DNA of 64,000 bases. Origin: Heliocybe sulcata. Taxonomy: Eukaryota > Basidiomycota > Agaricomycetes > Gloeophyllales > Gloeophyllaceae. Where the stretch lies: assembly GCA_004369045.1 (NCBI GenBank), contig ML213507.1:1049078-1113077 (forward strand), given 5' to 3'. This document shows positions 10,393-22,844 of the stretch, piece after piece; positions within the stretch are counted from its first letter, which is position 1, and each line of letters starts with the position of its first letter. A program made the translations under genes and the position numbers. The notes beneath the pieces were generated by a model. The model was not told the DNA's origin. It made no database searches and saw only the letters and a list, made by a program, of their open reading frames with translations.

Positions 10393-12172
10393 TTCGGTGG
10401 GTAGTTCCTTGGAAGCGCATCTGACATCCGGACTGAGCATGATGTCTGCTTGTGTTAGACAGAAGCACCGCAAACATTACTTTTTCCCAAATCGCGTTTA
10501 AATGCGATAGCAAGCTGCGGTGTAAGGCTTACTTGCAGTATTAGTATAATCATCCTCAGTTTCCTATTTCTCGACGCACTAGATGACACAGGTAGAACGG
10601 ACCTTCGCGAGTATTCGTAATCTATATTCACCTCTCAAATCACTGTCTTGATGGGAGCGAAACCAATTTGGCTGCGACTCCCCCCGAACCTGGCACTCTG
10701 CGACTCGGATACTATGACGCTGCAGGTGAATCACAAGGGAACGGGCGCTCATGATATCTGAGTTCTTGGAGCTACCAAGCGCTCATCGCCAGAGTCTGAG
10801 ACGTACCTATCGACTTCGAAGATTAATTAGCCTTCTGACCATACTCGCTGAGATGCGAGATCATGGGCGCCAACTACAATGTACAAGCGCCGGCCTGCTC
10901 CGGCATCCAACCAGACCTCCGCAAACTTCCGGGAAGATTTCACTCTTGCTGTTCTTTCATGATCAGGTTTCGTGTCTATCGTTGTATTGTGGGCACAGCG
11001 TTATTGTCAGAATTTGACTCAATCTCGTCACTTACAGCGGCTGAGGACTCTCAATTCTATCGGCGACCGCAACAACAGAACCGAGAATGGTATCGACTGC
11101 TCGCCCGCTTCATTTATCCTAGGGAAAATCCCGGCGTCCAAATCCAGTTCTTGGATCAGCTATACATGTAATATTCCGAGATGTCGCACACCAATGCCTT
11201 CTGCAACACTGTCGACGTGCTGTGGGTGCTGCTGTGCATTCACTTCCATTCCACGGTTTCGCACCGGGGCTCGTGCAACCGATGTTAACGACTACACCCG
11301 GTAACTCTTGCTTAATGCTATAGTCGCAAGTCATCCAGGTGCTACAAATCCCGTCTCGCCTCCCATCACATCATTGAGCAGTACTGCTTTGCTCAGGGTG
11401 TGCGGTACAGCCAGGTGAATTGGATCTGGCGCCTCAAAGAGACCAGAGCTGATTACCTGATTATCCTAGACGACCGATCGTTCCAGTTCCAATACGTCGT
11501 GTCCGTGACCATGTTTTTCAAATGCTTAACGTTGACGCCCTTGCCTCTCGAGATCAGGCCGGGGATGTACATCCTGAAGCCCCCGCGTGACTACGCACTC
11601 GCGGTACATGCTGTGTCCGATTGTGCCGACCTAGGAGTTCATACCAGGATTGCTTCTTCGCATACGCTCCGTCCTGAACTCAGGTCAATGCTGGCATGCA
11701 ATGACCGGAGAACGCGTCCGAGAGCAGCAAGTTGCATGTCAGCGTCATATTCCGGCTTTTTGATGGGTAGTGCTCGCTCACAGCTCTTAGTTGGTGAAAT
11801 CTAATTTGCTTACACAGAGCTCAAACAGCGTCGACAGACGGCTCGGGCGTGGAGCTTCCAGGAGGCAGTACTCAGTACCGCAACTTCGTGTTCGATGCTG
11901 CTCCCGCCGGCGCGGAGACCGCAGCCACGTACAGCAAGCCATGTATCTGTATTACCAGTTAAGTCATTCTCGAGGTTTGTTCTCTTGCCAGTGCAAAAGC
12001 AAATATTGGATTCACCGGTGTCTCTCACGGAGAAATGGGCAGTGATGTCCTTGGATATGGATAGCAGTCTTGAAGGTATAAAATGGCTTTCTCCTACTAT
12101 GCTGCGACATACCAAAGCTTCCTTATCTTCTGCCCGTTGTACGCTCGAGCAACCATTACTACCACTTCCGCT
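10393..12172. other. Gap between dsRBD-like genes 1 and 2 with possible unrecognised coding pieces
   Basis: No complete gene could be built. Two plus-strand stretches look protein-like. One is 10597-10730, with ATPPEPGTLRLGYYDAAG followed by a GTGAAT donor. The other is a possible last exon at 11810-11960 after a CACAG acceptor, with GGSTQYRNFVFDAAPAG and a Cys-containing end before TAA. They might be parts of one spliced or decayed gene that I cannot identify. Confidence 0.3.
12077..12084 (+). promoter_or_regulatory. TATA box of dsRBD-like gene 2
   Basis: TATAAAAT lies about 90 bp upstream of the ATG at 12173. Confidence 0.45.
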
Positions 12173-12540
12173 ATGGCCGCCCAGGACGATCCTTTCAGGG
12201 GTACGCGTCCTCTGGTTCAAGTACAAGCACGTATTGACACACTGCTTTCAGACTGGAAGATGATGCTAAACAATAAAATCGCCCAACGCGAAATTATGGG
12301 CAGGCTCGAGTACGAGACCACCTCGAAGGGCCCCAAGCACGACCAGACTTGGACATCTATTGCGAGGCGTGAGTGCTCATCGTCAAGTCTGAGATTTAGT
12401 CAAGACCCTGACGGTTGCGTTTAGTGAACGGTATTGAATACGGCAGAGGAACAGGACGCACTAAACTCGCTGCCGAGAACGCAGCCTCATACCGAGTCTG
12501 TGAGGCTCACGAGCGGGATAGAGCTCGCCAGCGTCGCTAA
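12173..12540 (+). CDS. Small dsRNA-binding-domain-like protein 2 (86 aa)
   Basis: Exons 12173-12200, 12252-12368 (117 nt) and 12425-12540 give 86 residues. The layout matches protein 1: helix 1 MMLNNKIAQ, strand 1 GRLEYETTS, loop KGPKHDQTWTSIA, strand 3 NGIEYGRGTGRT, helix 2 KLAAENAASYRV. It ends in a basic tail, RDRARQRR, that the other two lack and that could add nucleic-acid affinity. The helix-2 start (KLAAENAA) lacks the canonical KKxAK. Intron positions and phases are the same as in the other two copies, so the genes arose by duplication after the introns were in place. Role unknown; small size and tandem arrangement suggest an accessory or defence-type function, which is inference. Confidence 0.82.
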
Positions 12541-14383
12541 TAATTAACAGTGTGTAATTGTAGATGAATCCACTCTCGATATAGTGGAGATTGAATATTA
12601 AACCGCGATGGCGCAGACGCCGGACTTTTCTCCTTATTTTACTTGCAGAGGAAGCAGGGCGCTACTAGAGTGAGCATGCAATGAAGGAGTCAGTCGTCCA
12701 CTCGCCTCGGAATATGGATACATTCAGTACTCCGACATGCTGCTGTCTGTGGAATTGAATATCACATCGACATCTCGCGGTATAAAGGAAATGCGGAAGT
12801 CATTTGTATGAATCAGTGTCCTTCATTCTGTGCACGTGTTTCCGAGCCAGATACCTCGGCTGCGGGTAACTTGCCAGGCATTGGGCATCCACTAGTGCAC
12901 GCTGGGATTTGTAGCCCATCAGTTCCGAAAAAGCTTCCTATGTCCACACTTCGCATCTGGAGCAACAGACTCTTAAGTCCTCTATTGGTGTCTTTAGTAC
13001 TCCGATGAGCCCTTCGCTAATAATACTGAAGGCCAAGTAAAAGTGCACGCCGCGGCTTGCAAGCGGACGCTGCCACAACATATGGAAAACTCACGTGACC
13101 ATCTATTTTTGGCTATAGCTTAAGCGCCACACATTCGAAGTTGTTAGTTGTAAGTTAGTTCTCATAGATCTCATAGCTGGGAATTCGCTCTCGAGATACT
13201 TACTCGCAATGTGAGACTCTAGTCCGGCAATTAAACAATATGGTAGTGTGTCCGAATAACTTCTCCGTGACTGATGATCTCACCGGCAGTAATATTCTTG
13301 CGATACAGTCCATCCAGCAAACCACGCCGAGTCCCACGTCCGAACGGAACACGAAATGACCAGGACGCGACGGGTAACTGCTGGTTTGCCTCAGGTTATT
13401 CAGATGATTACGGCGATGCTCTCCGCAGACGCTATGCAGCCGAATCGACATGCTGGATATAATCGGCAATTACAGGGCAAGCTGAGCGCTTCCCAGCTTT
13501 TTCTATGATTTAGAACGTCTTGATACCCTACGCCATATTTAGGAATTTCTGCTCTGCTTTCATCGCATAGCTCTTGTATCAGGTGCATTAATCAAGATGC
13601 CCGTAACCAAAGGCATCGCTACAGGGATGGAACGCCTCTGGGACGGTCTGACGTCGTATGTTCCCTAGGAAAGCCGGGCGGTCACTGGTCATAACCCATA
13701 CATGCAATAGTGAAGGATCGTCGAAATTCCTCTGCTCGAAACGCTATATGGCTACCTTTGTCTCATGCATCTATGCGGCACAGGGACTCCGTATATTTGA
13801 ATCTGGTTTCCTAGCCGACTAGAGTCCACTCGGAAGGCCTTATTAGATTTCGCTGTTGTGATGGACCGACGGACGGAGGTGGCTGGTCGCCGACGTTCAT
13901 ATGCGCAGGAATACGGGGGAAAGGCGTCTTGGCGTCTGAGTCGGACCAGTGTCAAGCCATTGCTGGACTATGCTGCGCGCCGCTCGAGTAAACTCAGAAC
14001 CCGCGTCTCCCGTCCATATTCAGAAGACCGTCGGCATTGATGCTGAACACCATGCGGCGCAATCTTAGGCCCGTAAGGGAGCAAACTGGCATCCGTAGCT
14101 CGCGCAGGTGCCGGTGCACAGAACAATATAGACCTGGGGTTGCATTTCTTGATTCCAAACCTTACACTAGCTGTCCTTCGCCGTCCTACAGCATCGAGAG
14201 GTGGTTCTGGAGTTGTATGAGTCATGGATCCAACAACACTGGTCTTCGCCAAGGTCTCCTCTGCCGACGTTTCGTCACTTATGCAGAGGAGAGGTCTCCT
14301 AGGTTTCTGGTATAAAAGATTGGCTACTGCACGACACCGACTAGCAAAATAATTTACCTCCAATTGCTTCACTTGCAAGGATC
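12541..14383. other. Gap between dsRBD-like genes 2 and 3
   Basis: I looked for a further dsRBD-like copy (a 117-nt exon with LNN near its start, then a GxGxG exon) and found none. A TATAAA at about 12782 precedes a 66-codon frame at 12808-13008 without recognisable features. Confidence 0.45.
14311..14318 (+). promoter_or_regulatory. TATA box of dsRBD-like gene 3
   Basis: TATAAAAG lies 66-73 bp upstream of the ATG at 14384. Confidence 0.5.
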
Positions 14384-14748
14384 ATGGCCCCTACCGAACG
14401 TCAGCGCTCTCACTCGTCTCATGAATTCTTTACTGACAATATAGAACGGCTCGCCACTCAGACCATAGAATGCGCCTGAACAATGTCTTGGCGAGCATAT
14501 TGAAGACCCGCAAGCTGACTTGGGATGACGATTGCAGAGGGCCCCTTCATGCGCCCACATGGACTTCAATTGCCTACCGTGCGTGCAGTTCCCCCCTTCC
14601 CCAAACGCACCATTGACCAGGGATTTTTCTAGTCAACAATGTCGAGTGGGGCCGAGGGACCGGGCCTAACAGAGGCGCTGCGAGGGAAGAGGCCGCCAAG
14701 ACCGTCTTGGAGGCCCTTGTCGCCGACGGGTTAATCTCGAACGTCTGA
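14384..14748 (+). CDS. Small dsRNA-binding-domain-like protein 3 (82 aa)
   Basis: Exons 14384-14399, 14462-14578 (117 nt) and 14633-14748 give 82 residues. The start MAPTEHHRMRLNNVL parallels the HHRMALNN of protein 1, and this homology fixes the first acceptor at 14461 rather than the AG at 14444. Strand 1 is KLTWDDDC, the loop GPLHAPTWTSIA, strand 3 NVEWGRGTGPN and helix 2 AAREEAAKTVLEALVADG. The acidic DDDC and the absence of KKxAK argue for weak or altered dsRNA binding compared with classic dsRBDs. Both introns are phase 1, as in its two neighbours. No partner gene is obvious nearby. Confidence 0.82.
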
Positions 14749-15322
14749 TATACGTCGGACTACCGGCGCAGAAGGCGAGTGGACTGCTTTCCGACATTGA
14801 ATCCGACCTCCGAGCTGACGCTTTCATGTTTTAGGAGGGTTGTTTTGTCCGTTTACTGTTAACAAGCGTGATCCGCTACAGGGTTCATTGCCCGTTGAGC
14901 CCTGGCCAGTTGGCTGAGAAGAAATCCTGCTTTTGTCCCAGGGTCCTCGTCTTGCACGATGTATCAGACGTAAATATTCGGTTGGGCTAGCGAGTTTACC
15001 TGTAGATGTACTTGGCAACCGTCTGATAGAATTGCGATTGCATTGCCAGTCTATTCGGATTCAACGGAGATCCGGGGCGACTTCCGCACGCACCCTACGG
15101 CGATACATTTAGTACCCGCGTACGCGGTACACAAGAAGGTCTCTTTGACTTCAAACGGGATATAACGCCGGCCACTGCATCGTTGTAGTCCCACAATGGT
15201 GAATATATGTATGAAAGAGAGAACTAGTACAGCGTGTGCTTGTAGTAAACCATAGAAACTGGTGCGTGGTAGATGTCTGAGTCGGTCCCAAAGGGCCGGG
15301 GAATGTCCTGCCCCGATCAACT
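14749..15322. other. Intergenic, convergent 3' ends
   Basis: This 574-bp stretch lies between the 3' ends of dsRBD-like gene 3 (plus) and the SNG1-like gene (minus). No gene is supported. Confidence 0.55.
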
Positions 15323-17092
15323 CTACCATAGCCTGTGGAAACCGGCGTTCTTGTTCCTCGTGAGGCGGTACCACGTCGCTGCGGCAAGAACAATGATGGA
15401 GACGATGTTCCATACGACGAGGACGCCGAAGTTGAGGCCGAGGTGGCTGCGCGTTCCGTAGACGATGGTGAGTGTGCCTTGAACCTGGAGTAGATAGGGA
15501 TTAGTGACAGCGGTGACCGCAAGGGAGAGGAGGGGGACGTACTGCGTGGAAGAGCGGGAACCCGTAGTAGTACTTGAAGAAGCCGGGCATTTCTTCGAAG
15601 GAGTAGGAGACGCCGCCGAGATTCCAGACGACGTCTTGCGTTGATTGTTAGCACGGGCTCTAAAACAGGGTGAGGGGTACGTACAGAAGTTGAGGAAGAA
15701 GTTGAGGATCCACCAGCCGGAGATGGTCCAGAACGCCTCCAAGGCAAGACCCATAGCTAAAATATAGTCAGCTCCAACATTCACTTGTCCTTGAATTGTG
15801 AACGCTGACCTGAGATACACAGCCAGTTGAGCCTGTCCGCGAGAATCAATATCCATTGTCGAACAATACTTGATCCTACTTTACTCACATCCACAAGATG
15901 ACGAAGCCACGGCCGCCCCAGGGCGTCGTCACGGGCACGCCAAACGCCGCCTGGCAACCCGTTAAAGACAGGGCGATGAACAGGTAATGGACAGCGGGGT
16001 GAATAATACGCCATGCAATCGTGTGCCAGATGTCGAGGTGTTCGCCGAGCTGGTTGGCGAGTTGGTAGGAAGTCCCGGTGACGGCGAACACGAAGACAAT
16101 AAGCTGGCCGTCCGCGATGTCAGCCTTGTACAAATGATTGATCTGAGATCTACTCACGAAAACGGCGCCAGACAGTTGAGCACCCAGGGTAGCAGCATTA
16201 TACGCTGGCACAATGTCATTCGGCGTATATGAGAAGGGTTCGGATAGGCACTGCGGGCATTTCACGGCGTTCGCCATCGCGGTGGCGTTGTTCACGTTCG
16301 AAGACATGAAGTTCGCGACCGTGCTTTGCGAGAATTGCACGAGCGCGGGTTGCAGGACTGCTGTCATACCGGGCACGACGTGGCTGCCAGCCGTCAAGGG
16401 ATTCCGCGCGCTCTCGGATACCATCTCCACGGCGGTCGTTGGGCTGTAGCTGGAGTCGCCCGTGCTGATCGCTTGTCTCCACGCTTGCGTTGCTCCGCGG
16501 TTAACTGATCATATAGACTTGGAAGTGAGCTAAAACCAGGTGATACTAACGGGTGACACGTACTGATTATGGCGCCGAAGGCCTGTTCTTCGTAAATGTG
16601 GCGACGCACATCTGCGTTATCTTGAAATGGCTGATATACGAGCTTGAAGTGGTTGGGCGTCTGTAGCGATGCATTAAACGCTCCGCTGACTGCTCTCCCC
16701 AGATCGTCCTGATCGAAGTCGACGATGTAGATTTTGAGCTTGCCAAGGTAATTCTGCTGGTAGAAGGCGCCGTACAATATCGCACCGCAGCTCCAGACAA
16801 TCACCAGATTAATGGCAATCGAAATGGCCGCGGTGAGCAAGGCCGAGCGGCGGTAGCGCGCGAAGTCGTAATGAAAGAAGGACAGGTAGTAGAGTGGACG
16901 GTGTGGCGAAGCCGGACCGCGGGCCTGGCTGTCTGCCATGCTTGACATCTCTACGCCCTCCTTGGGCACGCCCTCGGTGCTCTTGGGAGTCAGCGTGCCA
17001 GTGGTTCCAGCCATCCTGAATGTGAGAGTGCCGCGCGCACCCTCGTCTTCAAAGGTCGTCGTGGCCATTTCGGGTTCAATTGAAGGGGACAA
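15323..17092 (-). CDS. SNG1-like membrane protein (DUF3533)
   Basis: Member of the fungal SNG1/DUF3533 family, named for yeast nitrosoguanidine resistance and linked to ABC-2-type membrane proteins. Exons (minus): 17092-16564, 16504-16158, 16103-15889, 15832-15810, 15756-15685, 15634-15543, 15484-15323, giving 479 residues. A cytosolic tail of ~80 residues is followed by a first membrane helix (SALLTAAISIAINLVIVWS), a long extracytosolic part that opens with YIVDFDQDDLG, and several C-terminal helices (LIVFVFAVTG, GFVILWMLNWLCIS, MGLALEAF, LVVWNIVSIIVLAAAT). Exon 4 is only 23 nt and completes the membrane segment WMLNWLCISAMGLALE. An in-frame second ATG lies 8 codons in (17068). Role in drug or lipid handling is inferred from the family. 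Confidence 0.9.
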
Positions 17093-19956
17093 TGTGCCAA
17101 TAGTAAACTCTCAAGCTGACTGCTATGAGAAAGGGAACAGCAGCGGGGAAGAAGAGCCTAAGCTGATATTGTTATAGCGCAATAAATGACGGCTAAGAAA
17201 GGAGAGGCGTGGGGTAAGCTTGCAGACGAGGTACGTGAAAGCTAAAGCGTCCGTACCCTGTGATGAATAAATATGAGGGCGATGCTCCACCATTTTCATC
17301 GAAACGTTCACGGGCGTATCAAGAGCCTTGGTCATCTCCTTGCAAGAAATCATTCGCGTGAAGGAATCGGGCGTGTGGCCTCGGAGAGAATCGCTCGATT
17401 GGGACGGATTTCCCCAGACCCCGTCAGCACTCGCGTAAGCCTGCCAAATGCAAACTTATCATATATCGCTTGCAATCCTCGTCTGTTCCATGTCGTCCTC
17501 GCTGTTTGGATAGCGACCGCCCTGGCGTTGATAATGCCCACTTGACGATTCATCATTCTCGGTATCCTGGTTTTGGTTTCGGTGCAATAACAAGGCTTTC
17601 GAGGCTTACTATGCAAACGCTTCGGAGAGACGTCTAGCTGGCGCAGCTATTTCCGCCCACCTGATTCTTCATGCATATCTTGATGCATCGGGTAGTATGT
17701 GATTCTCTAGTTTCGGAGTCTGAATGACGCGTGTGCACAAAGTCTCACGGTATACAGGAGGCCTATATCTTCCCGTCGTCTCTCCGAAGACTGTCCACCA
17801 CAGACGGGCACCCATGGAATCAACGTATCATCAAATTTGTTCTGTACGTACTGGCTTCGAGACCAGCAGCGACTTCTCTTCGTCTCGACTCCGCTCTGGG
17901 TAGACGATCTACCCGGCGCGGTGCAAAGCTGATCAAATCCGGATCCTATCAATCCGGATGTTTGCTATAGACCTCCGCCTGGCGGTATCTGTCGCAGCCT
18001 GAAGTCCTAGGAACCCGTGCTTTCTCTACGCTCTATCTCTCGCCCATATTGGCCCCGCAGATGGTATACGATGCTGTCCTTGTTCCAGGTACTCACGTCT
18101 CCAAGAATGCGGTCTAACTGCTACTGGCGCTATCGCGTTTATAAGCCAGTAGGTCAGTAGGTCATATGCTGATGCACTTCCGATCCTCGCTTTGATAAAC
18201 AGTCGCCACAGGAGAACTCTTATCGGGCCTAAGCTGGTACGGTACTTTTATCGCAAAGCCAACCATCCCGCTTTCTTGGGCTACCTACATAGCGCTCTGC
18301 TATAGCTGCAACTCTGGGTCTGTCGAGTCTGAACGATGGATACAAGTCGCGTGCGATACTGTCTCTGTGCCGAATATCACGGGATGATGCTTGTCTACGC
18401 TCTGAGTGGCCTCTTCATACTGCTTCTATAGAAAGCATGGCCGATGACGACAGTACGACGCTATGCTCTTCCCCACTGTGATGCAGCCTTTAAGCTCCTT
18501 GCACCGCGCTGCGCTCACCGTGGATTCCGGACAGCCCTGTTGGTTTAACACCAGCCGGGCCACGGAAGATGGTATGACGCTACAGTTGGCCCCTGCCTTG
18601 GTGCGGTGCTCCGGTTCTCAGGACATCACCATCGCCGGTCACGTACTGGTGCTTTGCTGGCACTCGCTTCATCGGCATCATTGTCGGAGGGCTGACATCG
18701 AGAGCTCTCGTGGCACGCTGTCAGCACCAAGCCGAGACGAGAGCTATCCTGTTCTCCGCTCGATTGCTAGCTCTCATTGGCCGTATCTCTCTATCAGATT
18801 GCAGCGGCATGGTAGCTCTTCTTGGTTCACCTCCTATCCCAGGACTTTTGGTCCAACTCCCCGGACGGTCATTCTACGTGGCTCCCCTACCCAAGCTCAA
18901 TGGTCTTCAGCGTTGTGTTCGGCTCTTCTTCGGGATTGTTGTCTTATCGATCTCCCTCGAGCGCTTCTTTGCGAAGTCTTCGTTCTTATGCGAGTCTGAT
19001 ACTATCTCCATTGAGCCGTTACGTTCCATTGTTGCGGAAGGGACTGGGTCGTCCATGGGCACGGTCCCTGCCGTCAGGTACCATCGTTTGCATTGGGACC
19101 AGCTTCTCCGTGGTTCCCCAGCCGTGGAGTTAGGTGAAGCTTGCCTTGTACTGCGGACGTTGCATAATTGTCAAGGTGTGATGCAATGCAATAGAGTGGG
19201 TAATTGCTACACGTGGGGTTGCTGAATAATGGAATCTCCAAGGATTCTGCGACGTGATTGGCTAGGAGCCGCTCCCAGTCGTCGAGATTACCAGTGCAGA
19301 TACACGCTAATAGCGAGTCTGCCAGACTTTTCCTGGTATGTTAGTCTGTGCGTTCCCATCACGTATGCCGGCGTTTTCTTTGGGTACCGTACCGGTTTCA
19401 CGTCATCAGCGCTTCAGCTCCTCCAGGCTCAGCAGATTACGTCCTTCCATCATCCCACCTAAGGTCGTCTACTCTGTTATGATACTTGTAAATATTGCGG
19501 CGGATTTCCTGTACAACGAACGGCTGTAGCTATGTGCGCCCATAGCTGAATATGATTGGCCCGCGCGGCATCAGTTATGATCGGCTAGTAGAAGCGACCG
19601 CCTCGGGTACGACCGAACAGCCACGGCCCTTGCAGGAGCGCTGGTGGTCGCTGATACAGAACAAACCCTTGTTCCCGTCCACGTCGCCACCCACAGCGAC
19701 TGCTCCCTTTTGTTTCTCTGGCTTTGTTGTCTCTGGCAGCGGTTGCTGTGCTTGGGTGGCGTGAGGAACGACTGCATTGATTAGGCCTGCTTTGTGGGGT
19801 ACGGCGCTCGGCCACAACGCACACCTGTGCAAGTGGCGCATCGACTGTCTTCAGGACTTACCTGGGTTTTCTGCGACGACATCGACGACGAGGACAGAAG
19901 ACTCTCTACGCTCTCATACCGCCATCGCACCCCATCGATCGTGAAGAACAGCCGTC
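17093..19956. other. 2.9-kb stretch with no supported gene
   Basis: It holds the divergent promoters of the SNG1-like and ELL genes. Open frames of up to 178 codons at 18463-18999 and 18710-19225 overlap each other in different phases and lack recognisable motifs or consistent splice sites, so I treat them as chance frames or relics. Confidence 0.45.
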
Positions 19957-22383
19957 ATGCCTTTGCCGACCGATGTGAGACTGTCGCTGCAGGGCCCTGC
20001 AAGGCCGGACGACCCGTTGCAGTCGAAACCGAAGAAAGTGATGCTAGTGAATTTAACGGCGGAGACCCTTGATGCGCTGTCAGACCATCCAAACAATCCG
20101 CGGATGGACTTCTCGTTCTCCGCGGACAAGCCAGTCAGTTGCCACACCCACTTCACTGTTCCTCTCATACTCATTCCTCATTCCCTAATCCTGTTACACC
20201 TGAACATGCACAGGGTGTCTACATTGGGGATACCTTCTATCCTATGCGTGTCGCTCGTGAACCATCCCCTTCCGAGCTCTACCTCCGCGCCGCCACAGCT
20301 GCCAAGCCCAACGCGCCGCTCAAGCTCTATGGCAATATCATCGGCAAATTCAGGGTCGACCGTCAGTATGACAAAGTAGCAGAGCAGATACGGGACAGTA
20401 CCGCCGCGGCGGAGAAGCAGCGCAATGGGCGCCAGGCGGTGCTGCTGGACAACATCCCCGCCACGACTACGAACGGCAAGAAGCGTAAGCCCGCAGCCCC
20501 GGCGAAGAAGGTCGCAGCGAGAGCGGCAGCTGCCAGCGCACAGGCACGGGTGCCGTCGCCGGCGCCGAAGGTCTCGAGCCAGCTGATGCAGGAGGCCCGA
20601 CACCGGATGATCCAATGTGTGGCGGTGCAGCCCCGCACGCAGGAGGAAGCTGTGAGGCTTGTGGGCGGGACGACAGCGAGTGAGGCCGATAAGCAGGCTT
20701 TACGCGAGCTCTTACGCGAGGTTCGTTCCATCACTGCTGCACGCTCTCGTTGTCTAACACGCATATAAGATTGCGATGGAGACGCCGCGGCCGAATAAGA
20801 TGAGCAGAGACCCGCCAACCTGGGAGCTGCAAAATAAGACATACCGCGAGGTTAGGCCCTACGAGTGGGGCCGCCTCACGGAGAAGGAGCGGACGTCCAT
20901 CGCGCGCAAGGCTCGGGTTGCCTTTCGGGACCTGGGGATACCTGAGTCCGATCCGATCTGGGCGCATGTGAGGCCCCCTCAGGGTTCCTCGGGTGCCTCG
21001 ACGTCGACGCCGCCAGTGTCGACGAGTAATACGCAGGCGGCTAAAGCCGCACCCAAGAGGCCTGCGACGAAAGCTAAGGAGAGCTCGTCGCGTGTCCCTG
21101 CACGAGAAATCCAGGCGAAGGATGAAGGGTCAAGGCACCCACTTCCGCCCAAACCTAAGCTATCGCCGAACCCTACGCCCGCACCTGCGCCTGCTAGCAA
21201 GGTGCTCGGGTCGGGATTCAAGGCATCGCCTGCTCCTGCGCCCAAGAGGGAGTCACCCTCTGTAACAGTGACGGTCGTGGAGAGGAGGAAGGTGACCGGC
21301 CCTGTGGACGCCAGGGCGGACAGGCGGAGAGAGGAGCCTGCCCCGTCAGGCAGTGCAAGACCTTTGCCGCCAATACCACCGCCGACTGCCAAGACTAAGG
21401 AGGAGAAGAAACCGGCGATGAACGCCAATACTACGGACAAAAGCAAAGCTAGGGAAGCTGATGTGAATAGAGGAGACAGTGCTGCCATGAAGAGGAAAAA
21501 GGCTGCTCTGCCGAAAGAAGAAGAAGAGGAAGAGGAGGAGGAAGGCGAAGATAGGGAGCACGTGAAGAGACGGAAGACGGATCAGGTGAAGAGGGAACGC
21601 GAGAGGGCGGAGTCCCCGCTGCCAAAGAAGCCCGTGAGACGGGATATCGAGGATGAACGGGAGCGACAGAGGCAGAAGGAGAAGGAAAGAGAAAGGGAGC
21701 GCGAACGAGAGAGGGAGATCGAGCGGGAAAGAGAGAAAGAAAGAGAAAGACGAGAGCGGGAGCGTGCAAGAGAACGAGAACGGGAGCGGGAGAAAGAAAG
21801 GGACAGGCGTGACCGCGGACGCGAACGCGAGCGGGAGCGGGAGAGGCAGCGAGAGCGGGAAAGAGATGCATCACCGCGACCTCAAAAGAAAGTTAAGAGG
21901 GAGGAACTCAGCCCCTCCATGTCCCGTGCTCCCTCCCGACTCGACCGATCTTCTCTCAAACCTAACGGTTCCAACAAGTCTCGCCGTCGCTCGCCCATCT
22001 ATACCTCTTCCGAGGATGAAGACTTCACACCACCCCGGAAGCGCGAGGCCAAACGGGAAATCAACTCTTCGCCCGCAAGTACCGATTCGCGTCCTACCCC
22101 AGGCCCGCTCCCAAGAGACCGGAACAGCCTGCGTGAGCGCTACGGCCAGAACTACCTGAAGTACCTCAGCTCCTTCCAAGACGCGGTCCAGAAGCAGAAT
22201 CGCATCAAGAAGATGCTCGACGCTTTGGACAAGAGCGGCGACTCGGTCATCAGTGCTGAGGATGAGTTTGACTTCGATGTCGAGGAGGTTGCGAGAGTGG
22301 GGAAGGTGCATCGCGAGTGGGTGGAAGAGCTGAAGAGCTTGAAGGAGGCATATGACAACGCCCCGAAAGTTGAGTCTGCATGA
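19957..22383 (+). CDS. RNA polymerase II elongation factor ELL
   Basis: Nuclear factor that suppresses Pol II pausing. Exons 19957-20133, 20214-20720 and 20770-22383 give 765 residues. The ELL N-terminal domain spans roughly residues 1-330, with the winged-helix block MIQCVAVQPRTQEEAVRLVG and the following EVRPYEWGRLTEKER. Residues ~330-560 are Pro/Ala/Lys-rich. Residues ~565-640 are an extreme Arg/Glu repeat. The C-terminal ~90 residues (ERYGQNYLKYLSSFQDAVQK ... VHREWVEELKSLKEAYD) fit the occludin/ELL helical domain. Start choice: the first in-frame ATG, directly before the conserved VRLSLQG. This is a longer linker than in animal ELL, but the domain order is standard. Confidence 0.87.
21653..21872 (+). 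repeat. Purine-rich RE/KE low-complexity coding repeat
   Basis: About 220 bp of imperfect GAGCGGGAG-like units encode alternating Arg and Glu within the ELL linker. Such sequence is expected to form a single charged helix and to be length-variable by slippage. Confidence 0.85.
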
Positions 22384-22844
22384 TTGCATGAAGGATGGGT
22401 TCATCCCACATACCTACGCGCGCTCAGGATTACGAGGAATATCACGGACTAAATGGATTGGGTCATCGTCGCTAAAGAAATTGTACTCATGTTTATCATC
22501 ACGGCTCTCTCTGTCGCTGCAAATATACTGTATTACATAGACGTCTTATTTATCTCTGGCCAATTGATTGCATGTCGTCGATCCCTTGATTCCACAGCTT
22601 GCAGCGGCTACGATTTTGAATCCTAAGAATATATCCCAAGGTCCGCGTGCAGCGAAGGCGACCCTCTTTCTATGAGAAGTTCCAAAATGTAGAACATCAC
22701 AAGGACCCTCGTAAGAGTGTATCTAGAGTGTGTCCATTCAGATCCAGCATCTGGTCAAAGCATGAGGATGATCAATCTAGATTTGTCCCTCCGACTACCA
22801 CCCATTCAAGGAAATGTATGAGAGCGTTATGCTTTTCAAATCAG
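22384..22844. other. Intergenic, convergent 3' ends
   Basis: This 461-bp stretch lies between the ELL stop (plus) and the betaine lipid synthase stop (minus). Nothing beyond 3' flanking sequence is seen. Confidence 0.6.

Noticed and set aside
18463-19225. Plus-strand frames of 178 and 171 codons, first suspected to be a multi-pass membrane protein relic
   Set aside because: Frames overlap in different phases, hydrophobic runs are short, and no splice-consistent series could be made.
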